Source: Burkholderiales bacterium (lineage in GTDB: Bacteria > Pseudomonadota > Gammaproteobacteria > Burkholderiales > Burkholderiaceae_C). Taken from it: DNA of 64,000 nucleotides. Location: positions 35,343 through 99,342 of the forward strand of contig JAECRO010000006.1 of assembly GCA_016000195.1 (NCBI GenBank), in the 5' to 3' direction. Both the position numbers and the translations under genes were made by a program. The stretch's first letter is position 1. Each line of letters starts with the position of its first letter. The notes under the pieces are model-generated. The model saw nothing but the letters and a program-made list of their open reading frames with translations, made no database searches and was not told the origin of the DNA. Of this stretch, positions 27,258 through 35,941 are shown one piece after another.

Positions 27258-28163
27258 ATGAATCAACGCCTGACCCCTGCCACCGCCCTGCTGCTGACGC
27301 TGCCACCCCTGCTCTGGGCCGGCAATGCGGTGGTCGGCCGCGTCGTGCATGAACTCATCCCGCCGATGACCTTGAACTTCCTGCGCTGGGCGCTGGCCTT
27401 TGTCATTCTCCTGCCGCTGGCCTGGCGGGTGCTGCGCCCGGACAGTGCGATGTGGCGCCACTGGAAGCGCTTTTCGCTGCTCGGCCTGCTGGGCATCGGC
27501 TGCTACAACGCGCTGCAATACCTGGCGCTGCAAACCTCGGCGCCGCTCAACGTGACGCTGGTGGCGTCCAGCATTCCGGTGTGGATGCTGATGGTGGGCG
27601 CGCTGTGCTTCGGCAGGCCGGTGTCGCGCCGGCAGATGGCCGGGGCGCTGCTGTCGATTGCCGGCGTGCTGGTGGTGCTGGCGCGCGGCCAGTGGGATTT
27701 GCTGGTCCGGGTCAGGCTGGTGCCGGGCGATATGTATGTCTTGGTGGCCACGCTGGCCTGGGCGTTTTACAGCTGGCTGCTGATTCAACCCAAGGAAAAA
27801 GAGCCGCTTGAAGTCCGCAGCGACTGGGCGGCCTTTTTGATGGCGCAGATTGTCTTTGGCGTGGGCTGGTCGGCCCTGTTTGCTGGCGGCGAATGGGCCT
27901 TGACCGATGCGCGCATCACCTGGGGCTGGCCGCTGGTGGCAGCGCTGCTGTACATCGCGGTCGGCCCGGCAGTCATTTCCTACCGCTGCTGGGGCCTGGG
28001 CGTGCAGCGGGTCGGCCCTGCCATTGCCAGCTTTTTCGCCAACCTCACGCCGCTGTTCGCGGCCCTGCTGTCGGCGGCCTTCCTGGGCGAATTGCCGCAT
28101 CTTTATCACGCGCTGGCGTTTTTTCTCATCGTGAGCGGGATCGTGGTGTCGGCGCGGCGCTGA
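27258..28163 (+). CDS. DMT-superfamily (EamA) transporter
   Basis: This 301-residue inner-membrane protein has about ten hydrophobic segments in two EamA repeats: PPLLWAGNAVVGRVVHELIPPMTLNFLRW opens the first, and YVLVATLAWAFYSWLL the second; VQRVGPAIASFFANLTPLFAALLSAAFLGE is the conserved end of the second repeat. Members export amino acids or metabolites. Substrate unknown. It is divergent from the oxidoreductase with about 150 bases between starts and no obvious ribosome site. Confidence 0.9.
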   Translation: MNQRLTPATALLLTLPPLLWAGNAVVGRVVHELIPPMTLNFLRWALAFVILLPLAWRVLRPDSAMWRHWKRFSLLGLLGIGCYNALQYLALQTSAPLNVTLVASSIPVWMLMVGALCFGRPVSRRQMAGALLSIAGVLVVLARGQWDLLVRVRLVPGDMYVLVATLAWAFYSWLLIQPKEKEPLEVRSDWAAFLMAQIVFGVGWSALFAGGEWALTDARITWGWPLVAALLYIAVGPAVISYRCWGLGVQRVGPAIASFFANLTPLFAALLSAAFLGELPHLYHALAFFLIVSGIVVSARR

Positions 28164-28172
28164 AGACCGGCT

Positions 28173-28385
28173 TTATTCCAGCCCGAATGCCTGCCGGAAA
28201 GCAACACAGAACTCGCCCGTTCCACTGATCAGCAGCGTCAGGGTATGGCGCGGTTTTCCGGGCAATGCAGCCTGCACGGCAGGCACCCGCTCGGGTCAGA
28301 CCGATGCCACGGCCTCAAACACACCCGTGCCGTCAGTGTCTTCGCTGTACTCGAAGTCCAGATAGTTCAGCGTCTTGGGGAGCAT
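28173..28385 (-). pseudogene. Degraded gene for a small conserved protein
   Basis: From ATG 28385 the frame reads MLPKTLNYLDFEYSEDTDGT then GVFEAVASV and stops at TGA (28296-28298). In the same frame, directly after the stop, it continues PERVPAVQAALPGKPRHTLT and LLISGTGEFCVAFRQAFGLE to TAA at 28173. Both halves look coding (GC-biased third positions), and I recall a conserved Comamonadaceae protein of roughly 120 residues with these two ends. The simplest reading is one gene damaged by a stop and an internal deletion. Confidence 0.6.
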
Positions 28386-28395
28386 GGCCGCCTTG

Positions 28396-29190
28396 TCAAA
28401 ACGTTCCCGGATACGCTCCGCCGTCGGCCAGCACGTTCTGGCCGGTCATGTAGCCGGCATGCACGCTGCACAGGAAGGCGCAGATGGCGCCGAACTCTTC
28501 GGGCGTGCCGTAGCGGCCGGCGGGGATTTGCGCCTGTTCGGCGCGGCGGATGTCCTCGATGCTCTTGCCGGATTTTTCAGCGCTGGCGCGCACCATGGTG
28601 GCGATGCGGCCGGTGTCGAACTTGCCCGGCAGCAGGTTGTTGAGGGTGACGCCCTGCGCCGCCAGCGGGGTGCGCGCCACGCCGGCGACAAAGCCGGTCA
28701 GGCCGCTGCGCGCGCCGTTGGACAGGCCCAGGATGTCAATCGGCGACTTGACCGAGCTGGAGGTGATGTTGACGATGCGGCCAAAGCCGCGCGCGGCCAT
28801 GCCATCGACCGTCGCCTTGATGAGTTCAATCGGCGTGAGCATGTTGGCATCGACCGCCTTGATCCAGTCGCCCCGCTCCCAGTCGCGGAAGTCGCCCGGT
28901 GGCGGGCCGCCGGCATTCGTCACCACGATGTCGAAATCACGGCGCACCGCGAACACGGCCGCCCGGCCTTCGGCGGTGGTGATGTCTGCAGCCACGAATC
29001 GCACTGTGGCGCTTGCTGGGCGGGCGCTGTCAGCTATCAATTGGCTAGCAGCCGTCTGGAGCACCTCGGCACCGCGCGCGACGATGAGGACATGCACGCC
29101 TTCGCGCACCAGCGCCTGCGCGCAACCCAGGCCCAGCCCCTTGCTGGCGCCGCACACCAGCGCATATTTACCGGCAATACCCAAATCCAT
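28396..29190 (-). CDS. SDR-family oxidoreductase with altered active site
   Basis: The 264-residue protein has the SDR cofactor motif VCGASKGLGLGCAQALV and the NAG motif (VVTNAGGPPPGDF). IVNITSSSVKSPI keeps the catalytic-strand serine, but the position of the usual YxxxK is occupied by LGLSNGARSGLTG, so Tyr and Lys are missing. FCSVHAGYMTGQNVLADGG is the usual C-terminal end. An SDR subgroup with SNxxR here is known, and may use another mechanism or bind without catalysis. Repeat A copy 8 lies in frame (QLIADSARPAS). The start at 29190 begins MDLGIAGKYALVCG. Confidence 0.88.
   Translation of the reverse strand: MDLGIAGKYALVCGASKGLGLGCAQALVREGVHVLIVARGAEVLQTAASQLIADSARPASATVRFVAADITTAEGRAAVFAVRRDFDIVVTNAGGPPPGDFRDWERGDWIKAVDANMLTPIELIKATVDGMAARGFGRIVNITSSSVKSPIDILGLSNGARSGLTGFVAGVARTPLAAQGVTLNNLLPGKFDTGRIATMVRASAEKSGKSIEDIRRAEQAQIPAGRYGTPEEFGAICAFLCSVHAGYMTGQNVLADGGAYPGTF
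29029..29062 (+). repeat. Repeat family A, copy 8 (weak), inside the SDR gene
   Basis: GTCAGCTATCAATTGGCTAGC and CAGCCGTC: diverged AT-rich arm of the repeat in the reading frame of the minus-strand gene. Confidence 0.35.
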
Positions 29191-29250
29191 GTTGATTCCT
29201 TAAAAGCCGCTTGAGCGCGAAAAATGCCCATGATACGAAGTCCGGGCCAG

Positions 29251-30282
29251 CTAGCGCGCAGACCGCGTGAAGACAAAAATCCCGGCAATCACCAGCACGG
29301 TGCCGGCGGCCACCCAGGCGGTGAACGGCTCGCCCAGAATCAACACCCCCATCAGGATGGTGGACAGCGGGCCGATCATGCCGGTCTGCGCGGCCAGGCT
29401 GGCGCCTATGCGTTCAACCGCCATCATCACCATCAGCACCGGCACGGCGGTGCACAGCGTGGCATTCAGCACCGACAGCCAGATCACCTCGGGCGCCACG
29501 GCAGCGGCGCTCAAGGGGCGCAGCAGCACGAACTGCAGCAGGCAGCACAGGCAGGCCACGCTGGTGGCCAGGCCGACCAGCCGAATCGAGCCCAGGCGCC
29601 TGACCATCTCGCCGCTGTACACCAGGTACAGCGCGTAGCTGACGGCGCTGCCCAGCACCAGCAGCGCGCCCCAGGCGGCATGGCTGCCCTGCAGCGTGAT
29701 CTCGTGACCGAACACCAGCGCCACGCCGGCATAGCTGATGGCCATGCCGACGATGTGCGGCATGGCAATGCGCCGCTGGTAGAGCACCAGCCCCAGCAGC
29801 AGCACCAGCGTCGGGTTGAGGTACAAAATCAGCCGCTCCAGCGAGGCGCTGATGTAGGCCAGGCCGGCAAAGTCCAGGAAGCTGGCCAGGTAATAGCCGG
29901 TAAAGCCGAGCCAGAGCACGCCCAGCCAGTCCCGGCGCGCCAGCGGCGGCTTGCCCCGGCTGGCCCACCAGGCCATGAGCGCAAAAATCGGCAGCGCAAA
30001 CAGCATGCGGTACATGATGAGCGTGACCGCATCGACGCCATGCCGGTACGCCAGCTTGACGATGATCGCCTTGCCGCTGAAGGCAATCGCGCCGCAACTC
30101 GCCAGCAGCAGGCCGGTTGCTATGCTTTTAGGAGCTGCTTGCGCTTGTCCTGCCTGCACAGAAGGCGGTTTTTGTTCAGAAATGGTGTTCAAGGTGCTGC
30201 TCGGGCGCGACGGCTGGGCCGCAGTGGAGTCCTGTCTTTTGCATACCGTCAAGTTTGGCACGCGCAGCCCGGCGGGTGTCAT
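29251..30282 (-). CDS. DMT-superfamily (EamA) transporter
   Basis: The protein of up to 343 residues has ten hydrophobic segments, beginning IATGLLLASCGAIAFSGKAIIVKLAYR and with the paired EamA repeats (first repeat DFAGLAYISASLERLILYLNPTLVLLLG; second TGMIGPLSTILMGVLILGEPFTAWVAAGTVL). It differs clearly from the transporter at 27258. The first 50 residues are hydrophilic and uncertain: the ATG at 30282 has no ribosome site, and repeat A copy 9 encodes SVQAGQAQAAPKSIATG at the junction with the first helix. A start closer to the helix is possible. Confidence 0.87.
   Translation of the reverse strand: MTPAGLRVPNLTVCKRQDSTAAQPSRPSSTLNTISEQKPPSVQAGQAQAAPKSIATGLLLASCGAIAFSGKAIIVKLAYRHGVDAVTLIMYRMLFALPIFALMAWWASRGKPPLARRDWLGVLWLGFTGYYLASFLDFAGLAYISASLERLILYLNPTLVLLLGLVLYQRRIAMPHIVGMAISYAGVALVFGHEITLQGSHAAWGALLVLGSAVSYALYLVYSGEMVRRLGSIRLVGLATSVACLCCLLQFVLLRPLSAAAVAPEVIWLSVLNATLCTAVPVLMVMMAVERIGASLAAQTGMIGPLSTILMGVLILGEPFTAWVAAGTVLVIAGIFVFTRSAR
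30117..30165 (+). repeat. Repeat family A, copy 9, inside the EamA gene
   Basis: GTTGCTATGCTTTTAGGAGC, TGCTTGCGCTTGTCC and CTGCACAGAAGGCGG match the repeat from end to end; the copy is in the N-terminal coding region of the transporter. Confidence 0.65.
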
Positions 30283-30360
30283 CGAACATTTGCGCGGCGC
30301 TCCCCTTGATTGCAGACGACCGGACGCCGGCAGGCCGCAGGCTGCGGAAAATCCGCACCG

Positions 30361-30400
30361 CCCATGAAAAACGGCGCCCGCAGGCGCCGTTTTTCATGGG
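30361..30400. terminator. Perfect hairpin, probable bidirectional terminator
   Basis: Two 18-base arms (CCCATGAAAAACGGCGCC and its exact complement) are separated by the four bases CGCA. A T run within the arm on each strand suits an intrinsic terminator; it lies between the GspE-type gene and the EamA gene, 26 bases after the former's stop. Confidence 0.8.
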
Positions 30401-30426
30401 CCGGCTTTTTGCGGCCAGAAATCGGC

Positions 30427-32229
<1,803 letters not shown>

Positions 32230-32270
32230 GAAAGGCACTTTACCGCATCGCCCACTGTAGAAATGCCGCT

Positions 32271-33038
32271 TTACACCACCGGCTTGAAAAGCCGCAGCCA
32301 CTTCCTGGCCGGCAAGTCCCAGCGCGACTCGATCACGCCGGCGCGCTGCAAGAGTTCGGCGCGCTCAGGCCGCGTTGGCTCGAACTGGGCCATGACGACC
32401 GTGTTGCCCTCGCGCGTCGGCCTGAAAGCCCAGATTGATTCCGGGCCAAAGGCCTCGGCCATCCTGACCAGCGACGCTTCGTAGCTCGAATCGCGGCCAA
32501 ACAGGTTGACGGTCATGATGCCGTCCCCGGTCAGCAGGTCGCGGCAGTGCGCATAAAAGCCGGCGTCATCGAGCACCGGCGCGGCGGCTTCATGGTCGTA
32601 CAAATCGACATGCAGCAGATCGACCGTGCCCTGGTGCGCGGGCTTTTTGATTTCCTCGGCGGCATCGGCCTCGATGACGTGCAGCCTGGCATCATCGCGC
32701 GGCAGCTTGAACCAGAGCCGGCAGGCGCTGACGACCTGCGGATTGATCTCGATGGCGGTGGTTTTCATGCGCAGCTTCTTGTAGCAGAACTTGGTCAGCG
32801 CGGCCGAGCCCAGCCCGAGCTGCATGGCGTGCTTTTTGGCCACCGACTCCGCGTCAAAAAACAGCAGGCCGGCCATCATGCGCTGCACATACTCCAGCTC
32901 GATGTCGTAGGGCGCGTCGCGCAGCATCGAGCCCTGGACCCACTCGGTGCCGAGGTGCAGGAAGCGCACATCGCCGTAGTCCGAAAAATTGACTTCGGGC
33001 AGTGCCAGAGGAGGGATCGCGTTATCTTTTTTGGCCAT
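32271..33038 (-). CDS. Spermidine synthase-like methyltransferase-fold protein
   Basis: This 255-residue protein is related to polyamine aminopropyltransferases: MQLGLGSAALTKFCYKKLRM takes the place of the SAM-binding motif, AIEINPQVVSACRLWFKLP follows, and VDLLHVDLYDHEAAAPVLDD holds the catalytic-region aspartate. The canonical gatekeeper and putrescine-binding motifs of true SpeE are not evident, so polyamine synthesis is doubtful. Family members are frequent in Betaproteobacteria as 'spermidine synthase'. The ATG at 33038 (MAKKDNAIPP) is chosen since upstream frame is unlike the family. Confidence 0.8.
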   Translation of the reverse strand: MAKKDNAIPPLALPEVNFSDYGDVRFLHLGTEWVQGSMLRDAPYDIELEYVQRMMAGLLFFDAESVAKKHAMQLGLGSAALTKFCYKKLRMKTTAIEINPQVVSACRLWFKLPRDDARLHVIEADAAEEIKKPAHQGTVDLLHVDLYDHEAAAPVLDDAGFYAHCRDLLTGDGIMTVNLFGRDSSYEASLVRMAEAFGPESIWAFRPTREGNTVVMAQFEPTRPERAELLQRAGVIESRWDLPARKWLRLFKPVV

Positions 33039-33102
33039 GAGGCTTATCCTGATTTTTTTGACGGGCCTTGCGGCACAGCCCGCCATTTTCGCCTCATGCC
33101 TT

Positions 33103-34158
33103 TTAGCTTTCGGAAAAAGGCGCTTCGCTGGCATGCACATGCTTGCGCAGGCGCAGCAGGGCCTGGGCTTCGCGCAGGCCGGCGCGGGCCAGTATCTCGT
33201 CCTCGGGCAGGCCGGCGTCCAGCCAGCGCACGATGCACGAATTGCGCAGCGTCATCGGCCCGGCATGGGCCAGCACGGTGTCCGGGTAGCGCGGCCCCAG
33301 CGTGGCGCTGACATGGCGGTTGGCCAGGTGAAACAGCGCGCGCGGCGTCAGGCGGCCGGCCTTCTTGCGCGAGACAAACAGCGGCGTGCCAGCATCCTGC
33401 GGCAGCGGCAGCGTGGCGCGCACCGTCAGCCAGGCCAGCACGGCGGCGCTGGCTTCGGCGGGCAGCGTGATGCGCCTGTCCTGGGCCTTGCGGGCGCCGC
33501 TGAGGTCGAGCATGACGGCCGCCGCCCCCTCCGCGCCCTGCGCCGCGTCTTCGGCAGGCCACAGCTCGCCCACGCCATGAACGGAGGCCAGCCGGGGATG
33601 CCGCACGTCGCCGATGTCCAGCCCCGCCAGCTCAGCCACTGTCAGCGCCGACTGCATCATCAGCCGCAAGATGGCCTGGTCGCGCACCTCCAGCCACGGC
33701 TGCTCCTGCGGCGGCGGGTCGATGGGCGGCGGCACGGCCTGCAGCAGCGCATCCCAGTCGAGGGCATGAAAGACCAGCGAATCCATCTGCTCGGTCGGCG
33801 ACACCGACGCACCGGCATCGACCGGGTTGTCCGCAACCCATTCCTGCGCCTGGGCAAAGGCATAGATTTTTTTCAGCACCCGGTAGTAGCGGCGCTGGGT
33901 CACGGTGCTGACATGCAGCATGCCGCGCGCCTGTCCACGCGGACTCAGCGCTTCGAGGTAGGCGCGCACATCGGGCGATTTGGCTTCGTTCCAGGCCAGC
34001 GGGCCGTGCGCCAGCAAGAACTCGGTCCAGCCGGCCCAGAGCGAGTGGTAGGAGGCCAGCGAACGCGGCGACAGGCCGCCCTTGCGCTGCGCGGCGCGCT
34101 CAAGCGCCCAGGCCTTGAAAACGTCCTCGGCGGTGGCAGGAAGCGGTAGCAGGCTCAT
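33103..34158 (-). CDS. Tyrosine-recombinase-like protein lacking catalytic residues
   Basis: The 351-residue protein has the two-domain form of a tyrosine recombinase: an N-terminal SAM-like domain (LSPRSLASYHSLWAGWTEFLL, YYRVLKKIYAFAQAQEWVADNPV) and a C-terminal domain. The box I segment reads MQSALTVAELAGLDIGD where active enzymes have Arg before the VxEL stretch (here Thr). In box II, MTLRNSCIVRWLDAGLPEDEILARAGL keeps one Arg but has Asn instead of the HxLRHS histidine, and there is no terminal tyrosine. It sits in a tight minus-strand run (ATGA overlap with the glycosylase gene), so looks domesticated rather than mobile. Confidence 0.8.
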   Translation of the reverse strand: MSLLPLPATAEDVFKAWALERAAQRKGGLSPRSLASYHSLWAGWTEFLLAHGPLAWNEAKSPDVRAYLEALSPRGQARGMLHVSTVTQRRYYRVLKKIYAFAQAQEWVADNPVDAGASVSPTEQMDSLVFHALDWDALLQAVPPPIDPPPQEQPWLEVRDQAILRLMMQSALTVAELAGLDIGDVRHPRLASVHGVGELWPAEDAAQGAEGAAAVMLDLSGARKAQDRRITLPAEASAAVLAWLTVRATLPLPQDAGTPLFVSRKKAGRLTPRALFHLANRHVSATLGPRYPDTVLAHAGPMTLRNSCIVRWLDAGLPEDEILARAGLREAQALLRLRKHVHASEAPFSES

Positions 34159-34748
34159 TGGTTGTCCATCAATCCATGTTGTTCAAAAACCTCGCGCCAG
34201 ACGGCGAGCTTGCGCTCGAACGACCAGGACGCATTGGCCGGGCTGGTCGAAGGCAATCTATGAAATAGCACCCCCACGCTGTTCACTTCGTGTAATACGC
34301 TGCCCCCCAAGGGGGCTGAACTTGCTTGGGGCGGCCCGGCGCTGCGTTCGATGCCAGCCAGCGCAGCGCTTACATGGCGCGCGTGCTTGAAGCTTTCGCC
34401 GCCGTTGTGCGCAATCGCCTGCAATTCGGGGCACCAGCGCCGCAGTTGCGCAAAGTCATTCACCACCGGCTTGCGGATTCGGCTGTCCAGGCTGCCCTCG
34501 CGCTCGCAGGCCGCATACACATCCCACACACCCAAACCTCTCGCCAACAGCCATTCGCTACGAATTTTATAGCTATTAGCGCCCGTGGGCATTGCGCAAG
34601 AGGGCCAAATGGCTTGCAAAATCTTCCAGAACTGGTTTTGCGGGTGTCCGTAGTACTGCTGCGCCGCCAGGGACGCCACGCCCGGAAAACTGCCCAGAAT
34701 CAACAGCCGCGTGTGGCTGGAGACCAGCGGCGCCAGCCCGGTCAGCAA
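34155..34748 (-). CDS. Uracil-DNA-glycosylase superfamily protein (DNA-deoxyinosine glycosylase type) with repeat insertions
   Basis: The 197-residue protein carries the family-6 UDG signature LLILGSFPGVASLAAQQYYGHPQNQFW near residue 15, and LPSTSPANASWSFERKLAVW near the C-terminus, where the second active-site loop (LPSTSPAN) lies. Such enzymes excise deoxyinosine or uracil from DNA. Between ALAGIERSAG and the loop there is an extra stretch PPQASSAPLGGSVLHEVNSV encoded by repeat B, and residues near SCAMPTGANSYKI come from repeat A. Start is TTG at 34748, with GGAG eight bases upstream, overlapping the tatD stop. Activity after insertion is uncertain. Confidence 0.85.
   Translation of the reverse strand: MLTGLAPLVSSHTRLLILGSFPGVASLAAQQYYGHPQNQFWKILQAIWPSCAMPTGANSYKIRSEWLLARGLGVWDVYAACEREGSLDSRIRKPVVNDFAQLRRWCPELQAIAHNGGESFKHARHVSAALAGIERSAGPPQASSAPLGGSVLHEVNSVGVLFHRLPSTSPANASWSFERKLAVWREVFEQHGLMDNQ
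34266..34352 (-). repeat. Repeat family B, copy 2, inside the glycosylase gene
   Basis: CACCCCCACGCTGTTCACTT, CGCTGCCCCCCAAGGGGGC and GGGGCGGCCCGGCGCTGCG are the family B modules in the same order as copies 3 and 4. Here the repeat is within a reading frame and adds about 28 residues without breaking it. Confidence 0.75.
34558..34605 (-). repeat. Repeat family A, copy 10, inside the glycosylase gene
   Basis: GCTACGAATTTTATAGCTAT then AGCGCCCGTGGGCATTGCGCA: both arms of the repeat recognisable; it is in frame in the minus-strand gene. Confidence 0.6.
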
Positions 34749-35590
34749 GCCACCAGCTCCCTGAGCCGGGGAAAAGCCTGCAGCGCATTGGCCGTGGTGG
34801 CCTGCGCCAGCGCCTCAAGCGGCATGCCGCGCAGTTGCGCCAGCACGGCGGCGATGCGCGGCAACTCGCCCGGCTCGTTGCGGCCCTGGCCCTGCCCGTC
34901 CGTGCGCTGCTGTGTGGTGCGGTAAATCCAGTGCGGCGGAATGTCGGGCGAGTCGGTTTCCATCACCAGCGCGTCCAGCGGCAACTGGCTGGCCAGCCGC
35001 CTGATCTGCAAGGCCGCGTCAAACGTCACATTGCCGCCAAAGCCGAGCTTCAGCCCCAGCTTGATGAATTCAAACGCCTGCTGCTCGCTGCCGTTGAAGG
35101 CGTGGACTATGCCGCGCCAGCCGCCTTCGGGCTTCAATTCACGCAGGTGCCTGAGCAGCTTGTCGGCCGAGCGCCGCACATGCAGCATCACCGGCAGGCC
35201 GTATTTGCGCGCCAGCTTGAGCTGCTCGCGGTAAAAAAATTCCTGGCGCTCGCGCATCGGGCTTTGCAGCAGCGCCGGCTCGAAATAATCCAGCCCAATT
35301 TCGCCGACCGCCACCAGGCGCGGGTCGGATTGCCTGAGGGCCAATTCCGCATCCAGCGCCTGCAGATCGGCCTCCTGCGCTTCAGGCACGCACAGCGGGT
35401 GAATGCCCAGCGCATAGCTGTCCGAAAACCGGTGCGCCAGCAGCCGGACGGCTTCAAAGTTGCCCGCCGCCACGGCGGGCAGCACGCAATGCGCCACGCC
35501 GCCCGCCGCCGCGCGCGCGCGAACGCCCGCCACGTCGGCGGAAAACCCGGCGGCGTCAAGGTGGCAATGCGTGTCGATCCAGAAAGTCAT
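34742..35590 (-). CDS. TatD-family metal-dependent hydrolase
   Basis: This 282-residue TIM-barrel hydrolase begins MTFWIDTHCHLDAAGF, the HxH metal site. GIHPLCV, VAVGEIGLDYFEP, LPVMLHVRRSADKLLRHL, GIVHAFNGSEQQA and DALVMETDSPDIPP are the remaining metal-site and family motifs. TatD proteins are 3'-5' DNA/RNA exonucleases. The family usually reads GxHPH; here Leu replaces the second His (GIHPL), a small departure. Start at 35590 is set by the TFWIDTHCH start; no strong ribosome site. Overlaps the glycosylase gene by seven bases. Confidence 0.92.
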   Translation of the reverse strand: MTFWIDTHCHLDAAGFSADVAGVRARAAAGGVAHCVLPAVAAGNFEAVRLLAHRFSDSYALGIHPLCVPEAQEADLQALDAELALRQSDPRLVAVGEIGLDYFEPALLQSPMRERQEFFYREQLKLARKYGLPVMLHVRRSADKLLRHLRELKPEGGWRGIVHAFNGSEQQAFEFIKLGLKLGFGGNVTFDAALQIRRLASQLPLDALVMETDSPDIPPHWIYRTTQQRTDGQGQGRNEPGELPRIAAVLAQLRGMPLEALAQATTANALQAFPRLRELVAC

Positions 35591-35674
35591 AAAAGTGAAC
35601 CAAAGAGAAGTCGTCAGCCGTTTTCGGAACATTGAAACACAATCGTGAGCATTGGTTTTACATTTGACTTTCTC

Positions 35675-35703
35675 TTGACCTGCGTGTCTTTCTGGATTAA
35701 AAA
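35675..35703 (+). promoter_or_regulatory. Putative promoter of the HtrA-MoxR operon
   Basis: TTGACC (35675-35680) and TAAAAA (35698-35703) are 17 bases apart. Transcription would start near 35710, giving a leader of some 230 bases before the protease start. Confidence 0.5.
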
Positions 35704-35762
35704 TAAATTGCGCTGGAGTTTGCGGTTACGCGCCGGCACAAACTGTGATTTCCCGTTTTTCC

Positions 35763-35935
35763 CGTTGGCTGCGAGGGCTCTCGCGGTTCCGGTTGGCAGG
35801 TAGCAATACTGGAAGCCAGCGTGAAGTAAGGCGCCGATAAGCCAAGCGCCGGTTCCGGGCATGGAACTCCGTACCAGGGGAATCCCTTCCTCCTCTTTAG
35901 GGAGCGGACGATGTCAAGACATTACCCTTACAGGT
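35763..35935 (+). ncRNA. Candidate structured 5' leader RNA (unassigned class)
   Basis: CGTTGGC (35763-35769) pairs with GCCAGCG (35815-35821) to close a three-way junction. Inside are GCGAG/CTCGC with a GGCT loop (35771-35784) and TTCCGG/CTGGAA (35787-35814). Downstream lie GGCGC/GCGCC (35830-35850), TTCC/GGAA (35853-35866) and CCCT/AGGG (about 35884-35902), then ATGTC/GACAT just before AGGTG, the ribosome site of the protease. I do not recognise it as a known riboswitch. All pairings are from reading the sequence, without covariation support. Confidence 0.4.
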
Positions 35936-35941
35936 GAACGG

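Noticed and set aside
33103..34158. Prophage or integron integrase
   Set aside because: Catalytic residues are missing, no attachment-site repeats are visible, and neighbours are chromosomal housekeeping genes.
35763..35935. Match of the leader to the yybP-ykoY (manganese) riboswitch
   Set aside because: AGGGGAA and GATGTCAAGACATTACC resemble fragments of its consensus (GGGGAGUAG, GUCAACAUAC), but the order and flanking stems do not fit, and the downstream gene is a protease.
35850..35935. Possible tRNA in the GGTTCC-containing leader
   Set aside because: No cloverleaf with a seven-base acceptor stem and anticodon arm can be drawn.
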